NCBI GenBank assembly: GCA_964035795.1
Contig: OZ038321.1
Span: forward strand, 5,632,996-5,696,995
Direction of reading: 5' to 3'
Source of the DNA: Pterobdella sp. o SKG-2022
Taxonomy: Eukaryota; Annelida; Clitellata; Hirudinida; Piscicolidae
DNA length: 64,000 nt
The position numbers and the translations under genes were made by a program. The notes under the pieces were generated by a model, which searched no databases, had not been told where the DNA came from, and saw nothing but the letters and a program-made list of their open reading frames with translations. This document shows positions 34,961 through 47,579 of this stretch, one piece after another (the first letter of the stretch is position 1; every line of letters starts with the position of its first letter).

Positions 34961-37900
34961 CTCAAACGTGGTCCTCCAGATTGACCACAGGTTATTTCTG
35001 TGTTTTTTATGAAGGAAACAAGTTCATTTATAAATGATTTTGTGGTGTCGTGTTGTGTGCATTTAAACAAATCGTATAGGTTAAATATTTGTTTATCTGT
35101 TAACATGAAAATATTTAAATAAGAAGCAATTTGTTACTAATGCTTTGAAGTCTGATCAGCTAACATATCAATTTTTTTTCATTTGAAATGTCCACGTCTT
35201 TTGATAAACTCTGGAGTTTTTATCACTAAACATTTATTTTCCTTTATTTTCACAAAATATAGAAGTGTTTTTTCAAGTTAAACTGAATTGTTTTTAACAA
35301 AAATATTTTCAATAAAAATTTATCTTATGAATGGCCATTCATTATTTAAGCTCATGTTTTCACGGTATAAATGTGAAATAATTTAGATGACTTTATCAGG
35401 TTAATGGATTGTATATATAAGCGATGAGAAAAAATTTCCTAAAATATATGGATGATTGTTATATTTTTGAAACAGTAAAATTTAACCATTATTGGAAAAG
35501 TTATAAAATTAATAAAATTATTACGATTGTTTGTAATAAAGTAATGGAATTCAGTATGAAAATAATTATACCGAGATATCAGATAAATCAGCTTGACAAT
35601 AACAACGGTTTCAATCGATGGAATGATATTAAAAGTTCGAAGATAATTTCAACAACAAAAAAAATAAAAAAGTTTAAAAACTCATAAAAGAATAAAAAAA
35701 GATAAAATGAAAAGGAAAAAACAAAACAAAATGTTATGATGCAACAAATATAACTTTTAAAAAATCCGAAAAATAATAAGTGAATACGAGAAAATCTATA
35801 ATTAAATAAAAAAGAGATTAATAATAACAAAAAATATGATCGAAAAATAATGAAATTAAAAATATAAAACGATGGCATCTGTAAATGGAAAACGAAATAT
35901 AAAAAAAAATGAAAGAGGCAGAAAAATAAAAAGAAATGAGAAAGAAGACAAAAGAAGAACAAGATAGCAAGATGAAATATCATACAGCAAAAGCTTGGTG
36001 TCTTCTAAACGGGTCGATCTGAATGTGAGTCCTGCAATTATCCCTGTTTCAAAGCTCATATGATGTTTGAAGACTCAAAAAATCATTCTCACTTTCATCT
36101 CCTATGATAGGTCAATAGATATATCTATTAGAAGTTTTCAATAGAATAAAAAATTCCAAGATATTTTTAGCGACACTATCAGTTATGATATGCTTATTTG
36201 AGCATCTATATTTCTTGCTCGTTTGATGACCCATATACCCCATCTCCTTTTATGTTAGATGGCTATTTTTATCGACCAATCAAATTTCATTTTTCAAAAA
36301 TTTAAATTTTTATTTAAATGAATTTTTTACATTTCGAATAAATTTTAATTTGGGAAAATAACTCATTTTAATTAAAATTTGGTTTTTCACTGTTTGTTTA
36401 TAATTACTCGTTCCTATTAAAAAACGTTCCAAAGCTCGTTTTTTCAATTTTTTTTCAACTTGTTCCAATTTTCGTCAAATAGTCAAGAGTAAACGCAGAA
36501 AAATATTTATATTATGTGTAGTTACAAAACTATTAAAAATAATTTTGCGAGAATAAAAAAATATATAATTTCGTTGATGTTTGCATTCACTTTTGCCACG
36601 AATGCTGTTTGTTGAAGATTAAAGACGCATGTATTGAAAGCAATCACAACGTATGGATGTTCATTCATGAGGCTCAAAACAAACTGCAGAGTCGTTTATA
36701 GAGGTAGGTAGTCATTCGATTATCTTCGTTTGATCTCCATCTCCTTTAAGCCTCTATTTCGATTAAGTTTTTTTTCCAAAATTTAGGGATATTTATATAA
36801 AAACAATTTTTAAATATTTGCCTGAATTTTTTAAATTTCAGATTTATTTTGACAACTTTTTTACGTCGAATTATGGAAGAAGTTTAGTAAATTTATTGAG
36901 CAAAATAAATATCTATAATTTTCGATAAGTTTAGCCTTATCATAAAACAGCGAAATTTACTTTAAATATTTTAAAATGCAAAATATTGCATTTTTTCTTT
37001 TTGAAAATAAAACGTAAAATCTGGCTTGAAACGTCGAAGATTAAAGCTTTTTTTTCAAATAAATTTGTTGAAAACACTCTAGAAAAGTGAGTAAATTTTC
37101 GATACCGAAGCTTCGCAAAAGTCGCCTCAAAACGACAGCACTTTCCATGCAACACAACCTCCTCCAATAAATTAAAGATAATACCTTTGCTATTTATTTT
37201 CTTATTTCTCGAACTTTTTCTTTATTAAATATTTTATCTTTTTCAGTGATTTTTTCGACTATCATTTGACCATTCGTAATTTTAATTGATTTTAATTTGT
37301 TTTATTCTTGGAATTTTAACAGAACTCAGAGGGATTTATTTAAAATTTAAAGTTTCTATAAGCTATTCAGTTTATTGAATTCTTTCTACCTCAACATTCC
37401 CACCATGCCGCTAAAAACATATTCGCATTTGATATTATCATCAGATCTTTATGTAAACTTTTTAAAAATTTTAAAGAAATGTATCCAAGTGCTGAACAAT
37501 TTACAATCTTTTGATAAAAGTTTAAAGTTAAAAACACATCCTTGACGACATACTAGTATCATGAGCTTTAGACGTTGCATTATAAGTAAGTCGACCATTA
37601 GGTCGTCTCAAATTGCATTTCGTTTACGCAAATGATTGGTTTTTCAGGGCGCTCCTCCAAGTGAACCATTATGAAAGATGAAGAATAAAGTGAAAAACGA
37701 GATTTTAAAACTAAAAAAACTAGAAGAAAATTATATAATTAATATAATAAATATTATTTTATTTAATTCATCAATTCTTTATATAATATTTCCAAAATTA
37801 TAACATTTCAAAAACTAATAATGAACAGTAGAGCGTCCATTCCGGGTCAATGTGACCTTCTGAAAAGATTTTTTTCACTTTTTAAAAAAACCGTAAGCTT

Positions 37901-38990
37901 GATCAAAAATTTTTCAATTCACTTTCTCAAAATATGAAAAAATTTATGATAAATAAATTTTACAACTGTGCAAGTTGTTATAATACAAACTTGAACACCC
38001 ATTCTTGAATATTACGACCTACACTTTATTTCATCATACTCAATGTAAAAAAAATTTGTAAAGAAAAATTATAAGAATATAATAGAAGTTATGATTCACT
38101 GTTTTGAGTGTAAAAACACGAACAATTAAATAATAATAAGCATCTGCCTCCTTATAGTGCCCATGTTCAATGACAGAGATGACCTCTGATTTATGTCAGT
38201 CGTTGATGATCCATTTAAAAACCACGTGAACAGTGGCTAATGCTTAATTGTGATAGTCTAACAGTAGGCAGAAGTCTGTAGGTAAAAATGTAGCGAAAAG
38301 CTTGCTGGAAGATTGCTACAAACAGTCTTTGTTTGGATAGTGAAAAAAATCTCTAAAAAGTATTATTTCTTGAATGAAAAAAAACGTTGTTATTAATACG
38401 TCAAACTCTTACAATGAAAAAATAGTAACTTTATGCTTTGTCAGTTCCAAGAAAATCAAAAAAATATGAAAATGTCACCAAACATGCACACGAGCCCAAT
38501 TGATCCTGAAGTTGTGCATTTCAAAATGAAACAAAGGTTGGCGTGGACTGCCTTGATCAGACGTGGAGGTAACGTGGTGTAGCAGCAGTCCTGAGAGATG
38601 GCTTGTGGGTGCTTTTCATGGTGATATTCTCAAGAAAACTCTAATTAAGTCGTTTTATATGTTTCCAGGCTTTCTATAAAACAGATAAAAAAAATAATTT
38701 TTCAACTAACTGAAGTGCTTTGTTTAATGGAATGCCAGAAAATGATTTGAAGATGAGAAGCTTGATGAAGTCGAGTGAAAAAAACAACATATTTGGGCTC
38801 AGCTGTGAAAAAAAACTTTTATGAAATTTATGAGAAAACTTTTTAAGGAGCTTGGTTGAGTTTTTCGTGTCAATAATTTCTGATGGTTTATGATTAAAGA
38901 GGTTTCCTTTTGATTTTTCAATAAATATGATAAAATATTTCGTGCTAAACTATTTACATCAAAATTTGAGTAGGTATTGCCCAACTATGT
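34961..38990. other. Intergenic, AT-rich, nothing recognised
   Basis: No family matched. The pair of overlapping frames at 35424-35983 (Lys/Asn-rich on +, Phe/Leu-rich on -) reflects A-rich composition. Confidence 0.5.
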
Positions 38991-39164
38991 TGGTCCGCAT
39001 AGCTCAGCTGGTAGAGCATTAGACTAGTTATCTAAAGTAACCGGGTTCAATTCCACGCGGGGCGACAATTATATACCCAAGGAGCGCCTTGTGAAACATC
39101 TGACGAAACCCCATCATGAAGCGACTAAAAGTCGATCTAAAAAAACAAATTGCACTAAAAAAAA
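38991..39164 (+). mobile_element. tRNA-derived SINE of a second family
   Basis: The head has an A-box TAGCTCAGCTGGTAGAGCA, an anticodon arm TTAGA-CTAGTTA-TCTAA (anticodon AGT, threonine type) and a B-box GGTTCAATTCC. The acceptor stem is degraded. The body (CGACAATTATATACCC... AGCGACTAAAAGTCGATC) and A-rich tail differ from the copies at 5011 and 52282, so this is a separate family or subfamily. Confidence 0.8.
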
Positions 39165-41047
39165 CTAAATAACTTGATTATAAAATGGGTTATGAAATGC
39201 TGTTATAGGAGTTAAAGGCAATTTAATGTAAAAAAAAATTCTATTTATGAATAAAATAAAATAATAATTGTGAAAAACACAAAAGATAAGGTATAGCTTT
39301 TGATATTCAGATAAAGTGAACGGTTGAAAAAAAATTCATTATTCATAAAAAAGCGCCCTTTTTGTGCAATAAAGCCCACCATACGTCAATTAAAGTTGAA
39401 TGAGCTAAACATAACGACGAAGGCATGGAATGCTCATTTTTAATTTCATATAACGACTATTGAACTGTGCAACTAAATAAAATACATCGAGAAGTGAGAG
39501 ATTATGAAACAAGTCTCAAATTCAAACCATTGTACTACTTTAAATATGATAGCTAAAATACTAATAGTTGAACGAATAAAGTTGTTATAACAATTAAAGC
39601 AAAAGTAATCAGAAAAGTTAGAACATGCTAAATTTGCTTTTTTGAATGTAAATTTTGAAAGAATTTAAGGAGAATAGAGAGTTTCATTGATAAAACTGTT
39701 TTCAAAAACGAGCACTATCATGAAATATTGGTTATTATTTTTCTTATTTTTTTATTTATTTTTATTATATTTGTTTTTCATTTTTTTGAGTGTTCATTAT
39801 TATTATCATAATCATTTGTTTAGGATATTATGGATGTAATTGTCGTATTCATCATGATTCATCAAGAACAAAAACTATTTGCATGAATAATACAATGAGA
39901 AATTCATTATAAGTTTTCATTGTCATCTCAAGTAAAAAAGAAGTTTTAAAATATTTATTTCTCCATTAGAAAGATACCTCCATTCAAATAATATTACTGT
40001 TTTCAAGCTGGAGTATTTAACTTAAAATTATGTTTTTTCAAATAATTTAAATTCATTTTAATATCATTATTTTCAGTGCTTATTTAAATCAAAAAATTTT
40101 TAATAACTGTCTACAGCAACCATCGTTTAAACCAATGAAGAAAAAGATTATATGGTAAATTTTCATTTTGATTTTATTCGAGATAAATGTATAATAATAT
40201 TTTAATTCCCTTCTTTCAATCTCATCGTTCATTTTGATAATATGCCATCGAGATAATGTTTTATGGCAACGGTCGGTGCTATCTTAGAAAACACCAAGAC
40301 GTATTTAAGACAGCATTTGAAAAAGCATTTGAAGAAAGTTAATTACTTTGGTATCTGTCATTACGAATTTTTACTGATCTCAGATTTAATCACTTTGAAG
40401 ATAAATAAAGTTTAAGACACCTGTGATGGTTATAAAAATGCAGTGAGGTTTCTGCTCATGGTGGCAAATAAGGGGCCTTGCGTTTAAGGTTTGAATATGT
40501 TTTGTTCAAGTATGATGTTTGAAACTGGGGCAATAGGAGAAGTTTTTTCATTCTATGACACTTTAAAAAATGTGAGAAAGCCACAATTTTGCAATTCTCT
40601 GAAATCCACATAAACTTTTGATAAGAAATTTTTCAAAATTACCAAAACGGGTGTATGTACTTGTATGATTTTGGTATATATACTTGTATAATTTTGGTAT
40701 ATATACTCGTATAATTTTGGTATATATACTCGTATAATTTTGGTTTTTTACAGTATTGAGCTGTCCCAAGGGATTGGTCAAAGATGAAATTGTAGGCTAT
40801 GGCAATGAATTTGGCTTATTTCAAATTAACTCAATGCACATTTTCAAAATCATCAAACCATATTAACTGATTATTTCAACAAGTTAATGGAAAAACATTT
40901 CCAAGATCGTCGACTTAATAATTATCCTTTAAAGAGCTTTTCAGACCTCTCAATCCCATCTATCTCCAACTCAATATTTTTTTAAGATAAAAATTTTTCT
41001 ATGAATTTGAAAAAAAATCAACCAATCCTGACACGAATCTTCAAAAG
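39165..41047. other. Intergenic, nothing recognised beyond one tandem repeat
   Basis: AT-rich; contains the 23-bp tandem repeat at 40660-40743. Confidence 0.5.
40660..40743. repeat. 23-bp tandem repeat, about 3.7 copies
   Basis: The unit is CTCGTATAATTTTGGTATATA plus TA. The first copies carry CTTG instead of CTCG and one TGATT variant. Confidence 0.9.
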
Positions 41048-41107
41048 AATGAATTGTAGTAGACATTATGACTCATTTAAAAGTCATAAAGTCTACTACA
41101 ATTCATT
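41048..41107. repeat. Short foldback with 25-bp arms
   Basis: Arms at 41048-41072 and 41083-41107 are inverted copies with one mismatch, around a 10-base loop. The sequence is unrelated to the PLE module; it could be a small foldback transposon or a solo event. Confidence 0.8.
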
Positions 41108-41385
41108 ATGGGAGCGACCCTGACGGATATCACTTAATAGCGCCCATCTTAATATCCCATTTATTTTTTATACTCATTTCAAATTTATTCATAAATTTAG
41201 ACAAGTTTCACGTACTTGCATTTAACTACCATGGGGCAGGTGCACAAAAAGAATAAAAAAGGTGATTTTTTGGTGGGGGAGATTGCATCGTCTACATCTA
41301 ACACACCTGAACCCACCCGTTGAACTTCACTTTTTAACTAGGTTTAAATCAAAATATTAGCGGAGCCATGTTAACGTACGATCGA

Positions 41386-41449
41386 GCACACACCCACACG
41401 CACAAACACACACACACACACACACGCCCAAACACACACGCACACACAC
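41386..41449. repeat. (CA)n microsatellite
   Basis: Imperfect CA repeat with CCCA, GCAC and AAAC interruptions. Confidence 0.95.
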
Positions 41450-43794
41450 TTAAACCAATTACAGCAATCTCCCCACTTATAATCTACTTTTAAGACTTTC
41501 ACACTTTCAATGTTCTACTCTCGATATACACGAAATGGTAGAGACCATAAATAAAATAACAAATATAATATTAAAAATAAAATGAATTATAAAAATAAAC
41601 TTTGTACTCAATTTTCATTGTTCGGAAACTTTGAAACTCATTTTATTAGCAGTTTTTTGACAGTCTCAATGGAACTTTAATTCATTGCTATGCAATTCAA
41701 TTTCACATTTCAAAAACTACCACCTTTCAAGGTTTCATATTCACAGTTTACTTTTTTCATGCATATAATTATTATTTTTTAATGTTTATGTAATTATAAG
41801 CATTGTTATTGTTACTTTCATTGTTAATGTTTATAAATTTGCTAATTATTGTTCTCATATGTTTCCTTGTCAACTATTCTTGAACATCTCCACCACTTTT
41901 ATGTGTTTTTGTGTTGTTTTATTGATGCAACTAAACGAAACCCCTTCAAAAATATTATTTCCGTTGTTGTTTCATTAGATCAAAACAAACAAAATTAAAA
42001 TAACTAAACGTTAAAAGTGGACTTCGATGTTGCAAAAGTAGCACCCTATGTGAAAGTCAAACTAGCTGTATAGAGAATGTAGTGACATCATAATCAGATA
42101 GCATTAGACTGCTGGTAATAATGGGTGGACTTCCATGCTGCAAGAGTGAAACGAGTTTTATGCGTTGTTTAGTTTATGAAAGTTTTCACAGTTATGTGTT
42201 GTTGTTGTTTAAAGAATGTTTGTTAAGCAAGGTGTAACAATAAAAGTGAAAAGCCATCGTTAATCTTGAAGTTTTGAGTGAGGTGGTTGGCGTTCGTTTC
42301 ATGTTTATTAGAAATTGTAACTTCTGGTTTAAATCTTCGGAATTTTCATTAAAAGACTGAGCCCATTTTGTTGTCATCGTTATTTTTTTTTCAAGTCCCA
42401 TGTATGATTTATATACATAAGTATGCATTTTCATTCAAAAAATTTGAAAAGTTATAAATTACTGTTTTTATTTAACGCTACATAAATTGTTTCATCATTC
42501 TTACAACTTCTTATAAATGCACAATTTTTCTCATAAACACCAAATATCTTCGCACGTATGATTGCTAGCATTCATAAAACTCAAAAAACACCACATAACA
42601 TTACCACACAACAACACAACAAAACACCACAACAGCATCCATCCAACAGACTCTAAATGATTCATCATGAGGTCAAACTCATAGAAAAATTTTCTTAAAC
42701 ATTAAATGCATCTAAAAACTGCTTCATTGAAACATATAAAACAAAAGTAGTATTTGAGTTAATAAATACACAAAATGACTCGCAAAAAATTACATTTGAA
42801 AATATATTTTTTATCTTGCCATTGATTCCGAATAAAACAATTCGTTTAAAATGTAATTACAGGCCCTAACGAAGTGGGATGGTCGTCACTTCGTATGATG
42901 AGACTGCATCTATCAACAATGCACCACCATATGCCGTAAGAACATTGAAGGTATCTTTCATAGTGAGTGCTTGATGGCTTCTCTGACATGGTTGAGTGCT
43001 GTCATGTGATTAGAAGCTTCAAGACATGTATCTAATTTGGTTCTCATGTTGTGTGTGTGTGTGTTTTGTGTGAAAGTTTGTTTGTTTGTTTATTTATGTG
43101 TCTGTTTGTTTGTTTGTTTAGTTTTTGTGTACGAGGGTGAGTGATGTTTTATGGCCAGATAGACCTTCAAAAGCTTTGTTTTTTCTAGTTAGTTATCTAA
43201 CTTTAATCATTTGTCCTTTATATGAGTTTATGAAGTGCTTTCGTTATTATTCGTTATACAGTTGAAATATTGTATTTGGTAATTTTCAGTTCCTCCAGGC
43301 TTATCTCACTCACTGCAAACGCCCTTATGAATAATGCATGCGGCTGCAACATCTTCATAGCATCATTAACATACAAACTTTAAAATTGAAATAACGCCAC
43401 AATTGAAAGCTTGATGTATTAAAAGCTGATTAATAATGCAGATTTCGTTCCAAGTAGGATAAGTCGACTCTTAAATAGTATCGAAAATTCGGGTCCTTTA
43501 TTAATCATCCAATTCTATAAGTTTGATGTAGGTGTGAGGTTTTTGAATATGTACAAAATGGAGTGGTAGAGTTGTTTCACATGCAGTGAGGCAGTGCTAT
43601 GTGAGTTGCAGTGATTGGCATCTAGCATTGAATGTTGAATGTTGAATGTTGAATGTTTTGAAAACATCTTGAAAATCATTTTTAGAGAATTTCTTTGATA
43701 TTAAATTAAAGACAGATTTGAATACCATTTCGTTTGGGTTTTTATGTGATAGAATTTGAGTGAAAGGAAAGTAACAAAAGCATTTCTTGAAATG

Positions 43795-43868
43795 TCCAGT
43801 GATTCAATTTTCCAGTGATCCAACTGTTCAGTGATCCAACTATCCAGTGATCCAACTATCTAATGACT
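43795..43868. repeat. 17-18 bp tandem repeat, about four copies
   Basis: Units of the form TCCAGTGATCCAACTA with substitutions, for example TCAGTGATCCAACTAT. Confidence 0.8.
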
Positions 43869-46800
43869 GAACAATTATGTTCAAGATGAAATATCAAACA
43901 TCACAGTTTTGTTAAGCCATGCCAGTTGTTCAAAAGTCTGTCAAAAAATATCTGTTCAAAAAGAAAAGCTTCGACATACTGAAAGAAGGAACGGAACTCT
44001 TCTAAATTGCATTCATTTTTTTGACAACCTACTTCCAAAACTCATTTCTCGAAAGTGAAAATTTTTTTAATCCAGTTAATAGGTATGCGAATTATGTTAA
44101 GAACAACGTTCTTTTCATTGAAAGGAACTTGGTGACAGCTTCCGAGGGCAACAAAATATAGAACAGCAGAAAGGTTTGCAGTTTGAAGTATTTTTTTCCA
44201 ATGTTTGAAGTCACTATCGATTCAGAATCGAAAAAAACTATTATTAAGAAATGTTTAGCTTTGAGTTTGAGCACTTTAATTTCTAACCACTCTTGTCTCA
44301 CATTCAGCTTAAATTAAACTTTAGTTTTTCAAGTTTTAACTTGTAACTAAGCTTTAGATGAAATTTTGACTTTATCAAGAACAATTGCAAGTTGCCAAAT
44401 CGAGGGCCTACTGATGAAGCAGTTCAAAACATTTCTTACTTGGGAATAAAGTTTGAGTTAGCTGAAGTTTTGATTAAAAGCTGATTCAGTTTTTAAGCAA
44501 AAAAATAAATCTTTGTTCAATAAAAAAAAACACGATCAGAAAATTGTGAAAAAGATTGAAGCAGAGACTGAAGAAATGACAAAATGGAAGTCATTTATTG
44601 ATAATAAATATGAGTGAAAGATAATAACGATAAAAATAAGAAAAATAATAATGGAATGAAATAATCACCTACTAGAAGCTGAGTTCCTAACACCTACTCT
44701 ATAAGTGCTTTTGTCGATCACCACAATTACGTCAATAATAATAATAACAATAATATCTTTCAAGTTTTTCTTTATTTTCTATAAATTTTTTTTCAAGTGT
44801 TAATATACTTCATTTATACTTCAAATAAAAATTGAAATTTTTGGAAATTCTAATGAGATCACATTCATATAAACTATTAATAAGATTAATAAGTTCACAC
44901 AGTCAAACCCTCCACTGTTTTGTGGTTCTTTGAAAACGCTGCCTGAGAAGAAGCTTATCTAATAAAATATTTTTTAAATGAAAGAGCGTGAATTGAAATA
45001 GATCAACGGCTCCAATGAATGAAACAAGTGACGAAACTAGATTTGTAGTTAAAAAAGTTTTGAAAAGCAATCATTGGCAGTATGGCTAGGTGTCACTATA
45101 ACAAATGCTTATAACTTGAGAAACTGAGCTGTTATAAGAGATTATGTGCAAATATTTAAAAGGCTCAAACATGTAAATTTAGATAAGCACATCAACTTAT
45201 ACTTCAACGTCGATGCACTTATACTTTAACGTTAGAGACTTGTACATCAGTATGTACTTAAAGACAATCATAATACCATAATAGTAATAAAAAAATACGC
45301 CCATGACAAACGTATTATATAAATATTGGCAATAAGCATCAATTTTTATTACTTTTTCGTTCATCAGCAAATGACATGCCTAAAATAACCTATATAAACA
45401 CGACCATAATGCTAAGTAATTTTTTATTGATAGATGCATTTATATTGAAAGACTCTTCAGTACACAGAGCACTGACAGCTATAATATTTGGAAGGTTCAA
45501 CTTCACATAGTGCAATAACTGATGTTATAGATTTGTATATATGAAGTTTAAGAGGAGTGAAAGACTAAGAACGTGTGTGTTTGTATATCTAAGATTGTAT
45601 CTTTGTTCAACAGTTTTTGCCTTTAAACTTCAAAATGCGTTTATTTAAAATAAAAGTATGAAAATAAATCGAGAATATTACATCGAATAATAAACAGAAC
45701 TCGTATAAAACTTGTTTAAAAACAGTCTACGTCAAAATATCTGAATTATCCATAATGGTTATAAGCACAAATCTATATATATACCATAAATACAGATATT
45801 CTTTTTTTTCATCTGTCTCATGAAGCTACTATTGAGTTGAAAAATTAATTTCGAAACGGATAGATTGAATTAATAGTTACTTACAAAATTTATTTCAACA
45901 TGAAATATCCTTGACTTTATTATTTTTGAATTTCAAAATGAATTGAAAACTTAGATTTCGCATATAAGCAATTATTTTTATTTAAATTTTTTAAATCCAA
46001 CTAAAAAAAGATCTCGAGTCATTAAGGCAGAAGATAATAAAACAAAAGCTCGTTAGCCATTAGGAACATTCCATGCAGCTCAAAGGTTTAAATATAATTG
46101 AGTCACTTAAACTTATATGACTAAAATTAAATAAATAAGCTGCACTGAAGGTTTTAATTCTAATGGAAGTTTCACAGAATATTCATGATAGAATGGAAGG
46201 GTGTCCATTTATAATCATCATTATTATTTCACTTCCAAGTAAATTTATACCCTTATGTTTTCTATTTTATTAGTTCATTTGTCACCTCGAGCGTCTTGTC
46301 TTGTTTCTGGTTGGCTGAATATCATAAAAACTTGGTCATTAATAATGAACTCATTTTTAATCTTATTTTAATATATTGAGGATAAAAATAAGGCATGCAC
46401 TATCATTTTTCATTCATATGCCTAATATTAATTCTTCCTGCATTACCACTAAAGTTTCTAGTCTTTTATTTTTATACCCGCGTTTGAACATTCTCACAAT
46501 AAACTCATAATCTCTGAATAACAGCTGTAAAATCTTAAAAACTTGTTAGTTTCCATTTTTCATTCTATTTATTTGGTTCTATTTAAAAAAGTAGGTGAAA
46601 ATGGCATTTCGAGAATCAGTTATTTTATTTAAAAGCTTCTTAACTAGGTTAGTAATGGGAAACGATTATATTCAAATTGTTCAAATATATTTCACAGTAT
46701 AATTTTATTCTATGTTGAATAGTTTAGGTTTGAAATTGCGCGACCAAATCCGCAGTGTTTGACAAATTTATAGTCGACTTTCCTACGTGCTTGCTATTAA

Positions 46801-47447
46801 ATTTAGCATCACCATTTTTAGTGTTATATAAAAAATTTTTTTATTTCACGCCATTTTTTTGAGAAGTTGAATTTATTTTTAGAAAGTGTAGATCTTTTTA
46901 AGGAATCAAGACCCAAACATATAATAAAAAACCAAACATTTTTATCAAGCTTTATCCGTTAAAAAATGTCTAAAAAATTGCATACGAGAGTTTTCAAAGT
47001 TCTAAGAGAAACAGATAAGAATGAATGATAGTATATCATTATAATTTTTTTTATCATTCTACTGCTTTTTGCTTTTTAAATCATACTTACTGAATTTATT
47101 TTTATGCCTCGGTGAATATTCATAGTTCTGTAAAAACTAATTTCATGATAAATACACAAAAAATTGAAAATAATTTTCATTTTAAAACTATCATCAAAGT
47201 TATTATTGTTGTTGGGGAGTTGAAGATAACAGAGCTTTGAGAATCACAGTTAATGCCGCCTCTTGCTTTTATATTCCCTTAATAAAATTCCCATGCTAAT
47301 TGTTCTTTTTTTGAGTTTTTTCTCTAATTAATTATCAATGTAGTTTTATATACCGAGAAAAACGTAATTTTAGTTATAAAACCATTCAAAGTTCATTGAA
47401 AAGTTATCAAAAGTAAAGTTAAAGTTCCTTAACCTGAAGCTCAAAGT

Positions 47448-47579
47448 AAGGACAACAAACACAAAGTATTTATTAAATGACACAAAGCTTTTCGTAAGGC
47501 TAGCTTACATTATCAAGTGATTCAATTCATCACTTGATAATCTAAGCTAGCCTTACGAAAAGCTTCGTGTCATTTAATA
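47448..47579. repeat. Coding-free foldback made of the PLE terminal module
   Basis: The left part begins AAGGACAACAAACACAAAG and matches the left inverted repeat at 40-110. Inverted arms of 50 bp (47471-47520 and 47530-47579) differ at only two positions and are separated by nine bases. The right arm stops at ATTTAATA, lacking the outer block. It looks like two PLE ends joined head to head with no internal sequence. Confidence 0.88.

Larger units (their letters stand above)
41108..47447. other. Intergenic, simple repeats only
   Basis: Contains a CA-rich microsatellite (41386-41449), GT and TTTG runs (43049-43130) and TTGAATG units near 43630. No gene I can support. Confidence 0.5.

Noticed and set aside
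35424..35983. Overlapping frames on both strands
   Set aside because: A-rich low-complexity sequence; Lys/Asn on + and Phe/Leu on - follow from base composition.
42861..42938. Possible small exon (acceptor TAATTACAG, donor GTAAGA)
   Set aside because: Splice-like ends occur, but the short frame matches nothing I recognise and no neighbouring exon fits its phase.
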